From contig JAQOTA010000047.1 in the NCBI GenBank assembly GCA_029532415.1, positions 3,534,001-3,598,000 of the forward strand: a DNA stretch of 64,000 nucleotides, read 5' to 3'. The notes beneath the pieces were generated by a model. That model was not told the DNA's origin and searched no databases. It was given only the letters and a program-made list of their open reading frames with translations. Shown piece after piece: positions 1-10,518 of the stretch. This DNA comes from Marasmius tenuissimus. Its lineage: Eukaryota; Basidiomycota; Agaricomycetes; Agaricales; Marasmiaceae. How positions within the stretch are numbered: the first letter of the stretch is position 1; the number at the start of each line of letters is the position of its first letter. A program made the translations under genes and the position numbers.

Positions 1-430
1 AAGCTTCCTGTAGTAACTTCGACGCTGAGAGAAGCATGACACGTGGGGGCTATGCACGGATAAGCCACTCTAATTTGACGGATTTCGTCTGCTTGTTCTT
101 AATTTCGAAATGACATAAAACACGGCGGGCTCGAGTACATAGGCTCAAGTCCTCTGGGTGTACGTCGAATTGGTTTATTCGTAGAACTATGATGTCATAA
201 CCATCAGCGGTGGACTCGGTACAAACGTGGCGCGCCAATTCGAGTGATTTCTGAAGGTCTTGGGGGTGCAAATAGAGACATGTCAAAGGCGTTGACAATT
301 CGAAACGAAATAACTATATGAGAAATAGCCCGTTGATATTCTGATTAAACCACGTCCACATCATCCTCACTGCCCCCTGGGTGATCAACCAATACATCGT
401 CACCCCCTCGCTTTCCCATAGAACACTTCA
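1..430. other. 3' flank of gene A, part of a segmental duplication
   Basis: No gene is supported here. The stretch at about 190-300 (minus-strand sense) resembles about 2720-2830 behind gene B: both contain a block reading TGGTTATGACATCATA followed by TACAA/TAC-type sequence, and a block reading CACCC..AGA.CTT. The tandem duplication that produced A and B therefore included DNA downstream of the stop codon. Short reading frames in this stretch are not conserved between the two copies. Confidence 0.5.
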
Positions 431-1687
431 TCAAAGATTTGAGGCTCCAGCTCCAGGTCCGTGCTGTGCTCGCAGTGCTGGCTCCTGTGGAAGAGGAACC
501 GAATCAGACGATGGTGAAGATACAACAGAGGGGGGATGATAGCTCTTCTGCAGTGTTTCGTCGAATCCGGGAGGAACGTGGGATGCTCGTCTAGTTGTCG
601 CTGGGGAAATGGGGCCGCGAATACCTTCTGAAGGGGGTGAGGCACCGTCGTATGCGGGATAGCGGTTGGGATTAGTTAGTGTTGAGGCGAGGATAGAAGA
701 AGGTGGGGCTTGATGAAAGAGTTGATGCTCCTTGTGGAATTGATTGAGCTTTTTCTGGTACCGAAATCGTCGATAGAAAAACACCGCTACAAGGATGCAC
801 AAAAGTGCTATACCCCCCATGATACTTCCTACAAGGGTAGCAAGACCATTATTTTTGTGGCATTTCCTATCGCACTCTCAGTAGCGATTTTGTTGATAAC
901 ATGGTGACGTACCCATGATCATTCTCCTTACATTGAGAATCTCTGGGGCTAGGTGAAGGAGTGATAGACGCAGTAGGGACACTCGTCGGGTGCGATCCAT
1001 GTACGCTGAACGTGTGCGACTCGTTCAAGAATATCAAGTGCTCGAAGTTGCCAAGATTCAAGTCTCTACACACCCGATAGATTGGGTTTAGTATGCAGTT
1101 TGAAAATGCAAGATAAAAGCACTGACTTTGGGCTACCAGTGGACTCGCTTTTGCCATTGGGTTGAGGATCAAGAAAGTTCCTATATAAATCATTCATCAG
1201 CTCCCCAAAGAACTCGGTCATGTTATGCTCCTGATACCCATATGCACACAAAGAATGGTTTCTAGAAGACACGTCAAGTAGGCAAAGCCTCTGACATATG
1301 CCCACGCACCCTGATCGAGGCTCGAACACAACTTGGCCAGTGCTATAGTCATTCTGAGGTGTCTTCAGCACAGTATACTGCTCAATGAGGGAGTTCCTGT
1401 TTGCCCCCAATGCATTGGTTATGTCAGTTGTCGGGCAGTCAAACTTGTCTGGTGGTTTTATGAGGAAAACGACGAAATTGGGGCCAGATGTCCTGATTTC
1501 CGAAGAGTTCATACTCCACAGAAAAAAGTTCTGTTGGTCCTTGAAGACTTGTTCTGGGATACCAAAATTGAACCCGCGGTACGAGTGAATCAGGACAGCG
1601 AAGAGGATCATGCTATCCAATCATTGACATGAGGCCGAATAACGCAGAGAATCCTAGCTTAAATACTCACCGAATAAAGAGTTTCAT
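431..1687 (-). CDS. Single-pass membrane protein A, ectodomain family
   Basis: Unnamed fungal single-pass membrane protein. Exon 1 is tiny (1687-1671, 17 nt, ends ATTCG before GTGAGT). Exon 2 (1612-1310) completes a signal peptide (MKLFIR then MILFAVLIHSY..) and carries a beta-rich ectodomain with FNFGIPEQVF, FVVFLIKPP and a cysteine pair region, ending at a GTGCGT donor shared by all paralogues. Exon 3 starts near 1261 (CAYGYQ). A later exon encodes NFEHLIFLNESHTF, equivalent to FENLLLMNESSTF in gene B. The last exon (from about 868) holds the transmembrane helix GGIALLCILVAVFFYRRFRYQ and a basic, Pro/Ser-rich tail. The inner exon borders are uncertain, because exon 3 has diverged from B and C and its donor is unclear, so A may be partly decayed. 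Its closest relative is gene B. The function is unknown; a cell-surface or wall-sensing role would be inference only. Confidence 0.7.
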
Positions 1688-1691
1688 CACG

Positions 1692-1703
1692 CCAGCCTGC
1701 TGG
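1692..1703 (-). promoter_or_regulatory. CCAGCAGGCTGG motif just before start codon of A
   Basis: The near-palindrome CCAGCAGGCTGG (minus strand) lies four bases before the ATG. The same sequence abuts the starts of B, C and, in part, D. Its role is unknown; it may be a leader element or simply preserved by recent duplication. Confidence 0.5.
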
Positions 1704-2296
1704 TATGGGGGTGGGTTAGGAGAACAATCAAGACCAAAAACTCATGGTATCCACATCTTTTTCAATGTACCATTACGGCCTTATGGAGGGTGTTGATGAT
1801 CCTGATATAATTATTCGAGCTGATAATCAGGATTGCTCGAAACTGCTGTACGAGATTGCTCCCAGTATAACCTCCAAAAAAATAGCCACATCGCCGCGCG
1901 TTCGCATCGTTGTGCATAAAAGGTATGAAGCAGGCTGTGACTATGGGTAGGCCATCACCTCAAAAGCGACAACTGTTCCAAGGTGGGGGTGCAAGGCAGG
2001 TGTAATCGTATCCATTGGTGAGAACACCAAGACCCCGCCTCGCTCGAGGCAGAAGTAAAGATTGTCCCGAGGCAGAATTAACTATTGTCGGGAGCGCAAG
2101 TTTCGCTGAGATAGCAATACTGATGGTCAATGCACGACGTCGCCTCTCACGCATGTCATTGCTCCAAGTCTGATCTTGCATTCTTTGTTCGGGAGTCGCC
2201 TAGCGTTGGGATCCATGGTAGTAGTTATTTTGTCCTCTAGTGTTGCTGATCTCTGTCGATCGACTCTCCATGCAACTCAAGGACAGCTCTAAGCCC
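1704..2296. other. Duplicated spacer upstream of A
   Basis: No gene is supported. The stretch 1742-1890 is a diverged copy of 4282-4420 upstream of gene B: both read ATGTAC(C)ATTAC, then TTATG(A/G)GG followed by GTTGATGATC, and CTCGAAACTGCTGTAC. This confirms that upstream DNA was duplicated together with the A/B genes. Confidence 0.6.
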
Positions 2297-2691
2297 TTAT
2301 CGACGAAAATATGCCTCTGAGTATCTTGAAGGCAGATGAGCGACACTCACGCTCTTAGAGATTGTGCTGGTAGGCGACCCCAGCAGTCGAAGCCCGCCGT
2401 TCTCGTGGTGGTGTACACTCCCTCTTTATGTACGTGTTTACACATTATTTTGCATGTCCATCTCCAAATGCGCGGGAGATCGTTCAACATCTTTCCCCTG
2501 TCGGTGTGGTCGTGACGCCGACTTCCATCAAGAGGAGATAAGGGTTTATAGACGCGGGACGGGTCGAATCTTCATTGTTGGTGAGATTGAGGTTCATGAA
2601 ATGGCGTCAGGAGCGCCCTCACCTCCACAAAGAATGGCTCTAGTTACTGCAATATTTATGAGGCTGGCCACGCCAGTTAACATCTATTCTC
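2297..2691 (-). pseudogene. Headless relic of a gene C paralogue
   Basis: Read on the minus strand, this stretch matches the membrane and tail exon of gene C, down to a shared ending (TACTC.GAGGCA.ATT.TCGTCGATAA) and a shared block corresponding to the HHEDGGVRLLG region of C. Frame shifts and stops break it, and the PPTY motif of C is changed to a non-motif sequence (CCTTCAAGATAC). No ectodomain exons lie upstream: gene B's 3' flank follows directly. The order A, relic, B, C fits duplication of an A-type plus C-type gene pair, followed by deletion of the 5' half of the extra C copy. Confidence 0.7.
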
Positions 2692-2949
2692 AGTTCATGA
2701 CGACATGAAACTCCACCAAACCTCCGAGTTGTAAGTATGATGTCATAACCATTAGTAAACCCGGTGGATCATTAAAGATCTGAGGGTGCAACTGTATTCG
2801 CGTTGCCAATTGCAAAGGTATTACTGTACACAAGAGCCGGCTGATCCTCTGAATACACGCTCGATGACATCCCTTCTCCGTTATTCTCATTCCCCCTAGG
2901 TGATCGACAGATGCACGGAAATGTCATCTCCTTCGCATGAAAAACTTCC

Positions 2950-4225
2950 TCAAACATGCGATGCACCGGCTCCTGAGCCATGCTGTGTTTGCAGTGTTGG
3001 CTCGTGTGGAAGGGGAACCGAATAGGACGATGGTGAAGACCTGACGGAGGGGAAATGATAGCTCTTCTGCATGGTTTCGTCGAATCCGAGAGGGGCATGG
3101 GATGTCCGCCTAATCGTCCTTGGAGATCCGGGACTGCGGAGTCCTCCGGGAGGAGGGGAAGCAGCGCCGTACGGTGAGTAGTGGTTGGGGCCAGTCAGTG
3201 ATGAGGCGAGAATAGACGGTGGAGGGGCTTGATGTAGCAGCTGGTGCTCCTTGTGGAATTGGTTAAGCTTTCTCTGGTACCTAAACCTTCGATAGAAAAA
3301 TGTGGCTACGAGGATGCACACAACGGCTACGCCCCCCGCTATTCCTCCAACTATGGGACCAATCTCACTCTTCTTCCCGGAGCATTCCCCACTACGGTTT
3401 CTTAGTGAGGTTTTCGGCTGAAATGTGTTATGACATACCCGTTTTTTCCCTTACTGCCACACTCTCCGACTGATAATACGTCGAACGTAGATGACTCATT
3501 CATTAGCAACAAGTTCTCAAAAAAGCGGGGGTCTGGGCTTCTTCGCGACCAATGAAAACCATCTAGTGATGTACTCATAGAAACATGACCTAAACACTCA
3601 CCCTTTGAAGCCGCCACGTTGTCCGGGTTTGTCTTCATCGCGCCGAGAGTTAGTTCCATTAACAGTCTTATTTCTGCGGCCGAAATCAGTGGCATTCCTA
3701 CATCATTCGCTCGTTAGCCTCCAGAAATATAGGTGCTTCAAGTTCCAATACCCATATGCACACAGAAAATGGGCGCTAAAGAAAGTGTCAGTTCAACGCA
3801 ATCACACAAACCTCCCCACGCACCCTGAGTTCCGGGGATGAAGTATAACTTGGCCAGAAAGGCTGTTATTCTGGGCGACTGGTTTTTGTTGAAAGATATA
3901 ATCTTCTACGACATTCTTGGAATTCAATCCCAGTTTATTGGGTATTTCTGTATCCGGGCAATGGAATCCATTCGATGGCTTGATGAGAAAAACCACGAAC
4001 GAATCCGTGGTAGTCGCGGTAAAATCTGAGGAGCTCGCATTCCATACGAATGTTGAAGTCTGATCTTCAGTAATCGAGCCCGCAGATGGAAGGGTGAAAT
4101 TGAGACCGCGACACGAAACGATCAACTGAACAAGAAGTAAAGCGCTACCCAGTCATCGACATGAGTATTCCGGGCATCGCAGAAAGCTCCAGTCTTGATA
4201 CTCACCGAATAGCAAAATCAATCAT
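2950..4225 (-). CDS. Single-pass membrane protein B, ectodomain family
   Basis: Paralogue of A. Exon 1 is 4225-4206 (20 nt, ends ATTCG before GTGAGT). Exon 2 starts after GGGTAG near 4137 and completes the signal peptide (MIDFAIR plus ALLLVQLIVSC). The ectodomain has FVVFLIKPSNGFHCP and several N-glycosylation sequons (NNS, NAS). A GTGCGT donor follows the residues NSG. The next exon (CAYGYWN) ends where gene C has a GTAAGC donor, but B reads GGAGGC there, so this intron may be mis-spliced or may use another site. A later exon has FENLLLMNESSTFDVLS. The last exon has the helix GGIAGGVAVVCILVATFFYRRF and a tail of about 110 residues very close to that of A. B is probably expressed, but the altered donor leaves some doubt. 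Confidence 0.7.
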
Positions 4226-4226
4226 G

Positions 4227-4238
4227 CCAGCCTGCTGG
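4227..4238 (-). promoter_or_regulatory. CCAGCAGGCTGG motif just before start codon of B
   Basis: Same 12-base near-palindrome as at A, here one base before the ATG. Confidence 0.5.
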
Positions 4239-4909
4239 TATGGGGGGTACTTTGAGGTGAGAGAATAGAGACCACAGATAGATGATGTCGACCTATATTT
4301 CAATGTACTATTACCATCCTTATGAGGACGTTGATGATCACGATATCGTTATGTGAGTGCCACACCAGAGGTGAAGTGATGATCATGATATCTCGAAACT
4401 GCTGTACAAGATGGTCTCTCAGCACCCGCCACCTACACAGTGGCCATTGACCCGTGCGATCCCAACGCTGTATGTACACGCTGTACCAGTTCAAAAGTCG
4501 GAGCAGTTCAATGCTAGGCAGAAGTCGAATCTGGGATACTTACCTGGTTATAATTACATTCATCGCTTAGTTTGAAGCATGCACTAGATATAACCTCACC
4601 GCTCGGTCTGTATAACGACCGTTGACAAGCCAAGTCTTGCCGAAACCTCAGAAATGGCCAATGTGGAAGCATCAATCCTGCGCACGGCATTGGCTCGAAT
4701 CTAGTCTCACTTTCTTTGGATGTGGGCCGCCTGTTTTGCTCTGGTGGCGATATTAAGTCCTCTAGTTTTTGCTGATCGTTGTTGATCGAATACCCATCTG
4801 ACTCCGAGAAATCTGACGGGGATTACCAAACATATTTGGCGTAACAAAAATGTTCTTAGTTTCTAAACACTTCAGTGAAGCATTACAGTACTAATTGTGT
4901 GCCAGATCA
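4239..4909. other. Duplicated spacer between B and C
   Basis: No gene is supported. The part at 4282-4420 is the counterpart of 1742-1890, and the 4760-4900 part resembles 2240-2296. Both mark the same duplicated block. Confidence 0.6.
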
Positions 4910-6113
4910 TTATCGACGATAATTTGCCTCCGAGTACGTTGGAGGCATATGAATCACACTCCCACTCTCGGAGAGCGTGCCAGTGGTTGACCCCAGCAAT
5001 CGAACGCCGCCGTCTTCATGGTGCACAATCCTCCTTTCTCTGTGTGTTTGTACATCGTTCCGAAGGTTCCTCTCCGAGTCGTTGAGAGGTCGTTCGACCT
5101 CTCTGAGTTGTGGCCCCAGTACCGATACTGATAAGAAAGATGAAGGACGGCCCGAATCTTCCGGGATGATAGATGTGGGGTGCATAGGGCGTAGAGAGCG
5201 TTTCCGCCGTCTATACACAAAAAATGCGCTCGTTGCTAAAATACTTAGGAGGCTAGCGACGCCAACGCTTACACCAACAATCAAGGCAAGGTTGGGAGTA
5301 TTCCTCGTCGATTTGGCATCCCTGTTCCAAGTGAGTTACAAGAATAGGCATCATGACGGACTGACAGACCCCACGGAGGATGCGCCTTCGGAAGACAATA
5401 CATCGAATGTGGACGACTGTGTAATGAATACCAGTCCTTCGAAGATGCGCGGGCGCAAGCGCCGTCTATACAACCGGTGGGGTGTGGTTAGTATGGAGTT
5501 CCGGTGGTGATGTAAGACAAAAGCACTGACACTGAGCTACTACGTCCAGGTTCATCTTCACGGTCGGGTTCAGTGACGTTTCTACGTTTATTCGTTCGTT
5601 AGCTTACAGAAAACATGTACACTTCAAGTTCCCCATACCCATATGCACACAGAAAATGGACGCTAAATCAAAGGGTCAATTCAACGCAATCATGTAAACC
5701 TCACCACGCACCCTGAGTTCCGAGGCCGAAGTACAACTTGGTCGGAAAAGCTGTTGTTCTGGGCAACTGGTTTTTGTAGAAAAACATAATCTTCTACGAC
5801 ATTCTCGGAGTTGGATCCCAGTCCATTGCGTACACTCTCATTTGGGCAATGAAACCCAACCGGTGGCTTGATGAGAAAAACCACGAACGAATCCGTGGTG
5901 GTCGCAGTGAAATCTGAGGAGTTCGCATTCCATTCGAATGTTGAAGGTCGATCTTCGACAATCGAGCCCACAGATGGAAGGGTGAAATTGAAGCCGCGAC
6001 ACGAAACGATCAGTTGGGCGAGGAGGAAAGTGCTACCCAGTCACAAACATAAATATTCTGGGCGCTGAAGGAAGCTCCAGTTTAAATACTAACCGAATAA
6101 CGGAGTTCATCAT
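4910..6113 (-). CDS. Single-pass membrane protein C with PPxY tail
   Basis: Exon 1 is 6113-6094 (ATGATG start, ATTCG before GTTAGT). Exon 2 is 6032-5712 and ends at the family GTGCGT donor. The signal peptide reads MMNSVIR then TFLLAQLIVSCRG. The ectodomain is closest to B (TATTTDSFVVFLIKPP..FHCP). A third exon (CAYGYGELEVYMFS) ends at a clean GTAAGC donor. A later exon carries FEGLVFITQSSTFDVLSSEG. The last exon (from about 5290) has the helix IVGVSVGVASLLSILATSAFFVYRRR and a tail quite unlike that of A and B. Its end, with VHHEDGGVRL and then HMPPTYSE, is shared with gene D. PPTY is a PPxY motif, known to bind WW domains such as those of Rsp5/NEDD4 ligases. The function is unknown. Confidence 0.75.
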
Positions 6114-6114
6114 G

Positions 6115-6126
6115 CCAGCCTGCTGG
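6115..6126 (-). promoter_or_regulatory. CCAGCAGGCTGG motif just before start codon of C
   Basis: Same near-palindrome, one base before the first ATG. Confidence 0.5.
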
Positions 6127-7101
6127 CATGGGAGTGGGTCGAGGGGAAACATGCGATATTAGAGACGTTACCTTCCATTCTAAAGCAATATTGTCGCTTT
6201 AGGGACACTGATCATCATGATATTCTTGTGGGTGCTGTGTTCAAAACCACTGAAATCGAGAGTTCCCTAAGTGCTGTGTAAAAAGCTGGTTGTCAAACAA
6301 CGTGATGACAAGGTTGCAAAAAGATCAGTATCAACGGCCTGGGTGTGAAAACATCAGCGAAACTAGTCAGTGCTTGAAAACCGATTAGCGAAGTGGGAGA
6401 TGTAAGGAAAGGGTCAGCTCAACCTCGAAGGATCAGATGATAGCTGCTTAAGAGGGAATGAAGACCGTGGAGACATTTGCTGAGATGTGAATAGACCAAG
6501 TGGTCACGGAAATTCCCGAAAGAATGTTCTAACCTCGCGAGTGGTGGCCACCAGCAAACCACTCCCGAGCGTGCGTCGCGCCACATAGTTTTATGTAAAT
6601 TCCTTGCCCCTGAGACTTCATTATCAGACCGTAAACGAGTTTTGAGCGTCGTATTAAGAACGAGGTTGGTATTTTAGTTGCGTGCCAATTTTGACCGACA
6701 GGGACCAAACATGGGCCACCAGCAAAATCAAGACGCAGGTCGGTAACTCAATCAACCAAACAAGAGGACAGCGCTTCAAGTACCTCAGCAATTGCCGAAA
6801 CCGGCCGAGGTCTGATTTATGCATAGCATTGTCCCAGGTTGCTCTGAGGCGAATCCAACGTCCGGAGCTGGGAACTTTCTTGATTTGAACTGAGTTCTTT
6901 CCCACATACTTCGTGTCTCACTAGGCAGATTCGAAAACCCACGGGAAGAAATACCGAGCATACGTTGCGCCATCCAGATGGGGCCTAGGCCTCTAAAGGT
7001 ATCTACTTAGCTTCTGAGATACTATATTATCAACTATTATGACCATCGTTGAAGTATGTATAGCGAGATTATAAGATGTATCGTATGTTGATCAATCGTC
7101 A
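6127..7101. other. Spacer between C and D
   Basis: About 970 bases with no supported gene and no similarity that I could see to the A/B spacers. Short frames on both strands at 6650-6980 overlap each other and have no family features. Confidence 0.5.
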
Positions 7102-8356
7102 TCATCGTAGATTTGAATACGCAGGAGGCATATGTATAACGCTCTCGCTGCCGTTGGGTGTACCAGGGGCCGGTAAAGATAGACGAACACCGCTGTCTTC
7201 GTGTTGTACAACCGTCCTCTCCCTGTGTACTTCCACATTGCGTGTGTCCATCCTTTCATGGGTAAGAAGTCGTTCATACCCTTTCTCCCATGTGTGCTGC
7301 TTCCCAGAAACCGGTATCCCTCCACACGTCGGATAGGGTGTCACGGATCCAAGACGAGGTGGTGCATCTTCTGTCGACTGAGTGCGGCTTTGAGACTGCT
7401 TCCGTTGCCTCAGTAGAATGACACCGGCGGCTAAGAGGATCAGGAGGATCACTCCGCCCATGCTCAGACCAATGATCAAAGCAAGACTGTGATTTTTGCC
7501 TTCCGTTTCAGATGATTCGGAGCTGCTAATCAATGAGTCGTCAAGGACCTTGTGGTGATCCAAATGAAGACTTACGTAGGTGGGACAATTGAAGGTACGG
7601 GAGTCTCGGGGGCACTTTGGACGGGATATCGTTCAGTGATCGAGCGCGACAATTGTATTGCAAATAACGTACTTTGGTGGGGTAGTTCCAGATGGATTAC
7701 TGTTGTCCGACGATGTCGCGTTGAATCGGGGGGATTCCGCCAACAACGAAACGCTTTCGAAAGCAGACCAAGAACCGGGGCCAAAGCCACTAAAATCAGG
7801 ACGCCCTCTTTTGCTCCAGTCAGGCAGGTTTCTACATAATCAGCTCGTCAGCATCCAAAAACCCACAGACAAAATGCCCGAATTACTTGTATGCACACAC
7901 CACATGAGAGCTGAAAAAAAAATTGGATCGGGTGTCCCCATTAGAGGTTTGAGAACGTACCCTGCTCGTGAAGGACGCAAAGTCACTTGACCTGAACTTT
8001 CGTCTCCGCTGGTCTGATTGCTGACAGTGACAGGGACCTTATCGTCGACGATACTCTGCGAAAATATATCCGCTAAGTTAGTCGTCGAACAGTCGAATGC
8101 TTCCGAGGGTGGTGCAATGAGCAAAAAGCCAAAGGACTTCGTGAGGACCGAACTGAAGTCGGACGAGTTCCCCGTCCATTGGAACGTTGTGCTCTGGCTC
8201 ACAGTAACCTGATCGGGGACGGAAATACTGAAGGCGTGGCACGAGACAAAAAGGCAAGTGAAGAAAAGACTGCTGCAATGACACAGAACCCGAAATTAGC
8301 TTCGTGGATGGTGCGCAAGAGTAAAGCTGGAGGACTCACCGAATTAGAGGAGACAT
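7102..8356 (-). CDS. Single-pass membrane protein D with PPxY tail
   Basis: Exon 1 is 8356-8340 (ATGTCTCCTCTAATTCG, GTGAGT donor). Exon 2 is 8272-7961 and gives the signal peptide MSPLIRSLFFTCLFVSCHA and an ectodomain starting FSISVPDQVTVSQSTTFQW. The middle exons read CAYNGFGPGSWSAFESVSLLAESPRFNAT, the counterpart of the FEGLVFITQSSTFDV exon of C. The last exon starts after a TTGATTAG acceptor near 7512 and contains the helix LALIIGLSMGGVILLILLAAGVILL and a tail ending VVQHEDSGVRL, SVIHMPPAYSNLR. PPAY is a PPxY motif. D is the best-preserved gene of the array, with intact donors and acceptors throughout. It is transcribed away from gene E. Confidence 0.78.
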
Positions 8357-8360
8357 GATG

Positions 8361-8370
8361 CCAGCCTGCT
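8361..8370 (-). promoter_or_regulatory. Partial CCAGCAGGCTGG motif before start codon of D
   Basis: AGCAGGCTGG is present four bases before the ATG; the first two bases of the 12-base motif are not conserved. Confidence 0.45.
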
Positions 8371-9246
8371 ATTACAGTATACGGTGAGAGAGAGGAAGAG
8401 GATGGGGATGGACTCTTAGGTCAATCTTTCAAGCGGGTTTTCTCTCTCGGGAGAACATTGATTATCACGACATTTGGAAGTAGCCTTCCACCAATCATGA
8501 CTGACGCCGAGGAACTTGATGAGAGAAGCGATGCCCATGCCCTGATGACTCCCTAACCATGCGGTAGCCATGATAGATTTGAGATTACTATTGGGATTAG
8601 CACGGACGACGATCAGCTGGTTCAATGAATACTCGATACAACTTGCCTCTGAACCTCTCTACCGCAGTAACGCTTAACGAGTACAAGATTATCACCGATT
8701 CATTTGGGCCTCGTAAAAGCACCGACAGCTTTGACCAAAGGTGCTGTGTCACACTGCACAGAGAGCATATATATAAACTCATGTTGGAGTACATGAGGAA
8801 AATTATGCTAAGTCCGAAGTAAAATTGTACGTGGGAAACGGAGATTAGTGCCAAAGCGATCATGATTTTGATCAAGTGGAGGACCGGGCAAGTTGCTCTT
8901 CCACTCTCGGCAAGCGCATAGGCCATTTTGTGAAATGCGTTTTAACCGGTGAATCTGCTGTCAGTGTACGAGACTCTAGATCTGATACTTTTTTCCTCCT
9001 TTATTGTCATGTGATCTATTCGGATCCCCCGGACATCTGTTCAAACAGGACTCATCAACGCCCTCGGGAAGCCGAGAAGTCGAACTGTCACTTCAGACAA
9101 ATATATTCTCATGCTATGGAGACAAAGCAGTGTGCTGGAGGCAACCCAGTCACCTAGTATAAAGGACAGTACGGCCTTCTGTCAGACCACCTTCCTACAC
9201 TGAACCAACTTCCTTCGCAAACTTGAAACTGTTTTTTATCCTTTCA
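8371..9246. promoter_or_regulatory. Divergent intergenic region between D and E
   Basis: This stretch separates divergently transcribed genes and should hold both promoters. A TATA-like TATAAA is at 9158-9163 on the plus strand, about 85 bases before the start of E. No gene is supported inside; the minus-strand frame at about 8600-8920 has no recognisable features. Confidence 0.5.
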
Positions 9247-9700
9247 ATGTCCGGGACTGAAGTGGCGGGTGCCCTCATCATCGTGTTCGTCGTCATACTG
9301 TTGCTCCTAGTTCTTCCTTGTGTATGCGCCAAAGGAAAGAAGTCACCCGCGATGTCGCGAGAAGAAAGACGCGCAGAGAGAAAGAGAGTTGAGATAGAGT
9401 TGGCAAAGCTCGAGCAAGGACAAGGTACGTGAAAATCTGGGTCATTGGTTCATAGTTGAATGCTCACGCTCAATAGCACATCCGCCACCGGTCGTAACGA
9501 CCAATGAGCCCACTGAGTCGACATGGTCAGACCCAGAAATGGCGGATCCACCTCCCTATTCGAGGAGTCCGCCTTCCGAGCCCCAGTCTTCGCGGGAGCA
9601 GGAGCTAGTGACGACGGTTGCCTCACTGCAAAATAGAGTACAAGAACTTGAAGGAGGCCAAGATCGTGCTGGACGCGGTGGGTGCAACCCTATGGGATGA
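9247..9700 (+). CDS. Small single-pass membrane protein E, PPxY
   Basis: Two exons (9247-9424 and 9477-9700; donor GTACGT, acceptor CAATAG) give 133 residues. There is no cleavable signal peptide. The short N-terminus runs straight into a helix (VAGALIIVFVVILLLLVLPCVC), followed by an Arg/Lys/Glu-rich segment (SREERRAERKRVEIELAKLEQ) that may form a coiled coil. The tail has DPPPYSRS, a PPxY motif, and a second heptad-like stretch (SLQNRVQELEGG). The exon border falls after the same Glu/Leu..G block as in paralogues H, I and L. The start was chosen at the ATG directly before the hydrophobic segment. The family is unnamed and the function unknown. Confidence 0.72.
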
Positions 9701-10518
9701 TTGAGCGACGAGTACCCAAGCCGACTAAGGCGTATGCTAAGCAGGAGAGCAATCTACGTACATGGAATTCAGCATAAGCTCTCTCTCTCTGCCATCTGAA
9801 ACGACGACCGCGGTCCATCAGTGAGAGGGCAGTCCCTTACCACTTTACCAGTCCCCAAGCAGTGTTGATTGTGATCTGGAGTTGAACACGAGCCCTTATC
9901 CGATATCTTTTGTCTTACGAAACCTCTCACCGTCCCGTGAGTGAAGCATGGAAATGAAGATTGATGAACGTTCGGGATCACTGCCTTTGATGATCATTTC
10001 AAAGTGAAATCTTATGGCGAGAATGGGTTTCCTGGAACAGAGGATCAGAGGGTAGGAATGCGGGAGTAGCTCGAACGAAAACACACTCTATCACTACCGA
10101 GATGACCGAGTGACACTGCTGAGGACTGAACTGGAGCTCGTATCACCGGCTCACAGGTCAGCTCCCCAAGACGAGCGTTCCGAGGTCAACTCCTCCAAAA
10201 GTGATACCAATTGTTCGAGTAGCGATGGCTGAGGACAATTAACTATAGATGTTAGGAAAACCGGAAGACTATCAGTACTTGCGGGTGTGAGCTATTGGCC
10301 TTCAGTCATGGCACAAGGGGAGAGGAAAGATGCGATCAGATTCCCGCGCGCGACCTATCCTCTCGGCAAATCCCGAGGTTAGATTCAAACTCCACATCGA
10401 TGACGCATCTGATTGCAACACGTTTTTTGACTGCGACTCCCATCAACGTTTTAGCGTCCATGCATGCAGCACGCCTCTCAAGAGTGCCACAGCACCTTGT
10501 ACTCACTCCCTCACGACC
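9701..10518. other. Intergenic, E to GLTP
   Basis: No supported gene. This is the promoter side of the glycolipid transfer protein gene. No TATA box or repeat stands out. Confidence 0.45.

Noticed and set aside
431..8356. Calling the ectodomain family Kre9/Knh1-like or Mid2/Wsc-like
   Set aside because: The opening F.I..P..VT.G pattern and single helix are suggestive, but no diagnostic motif could be matched from sequence alone.
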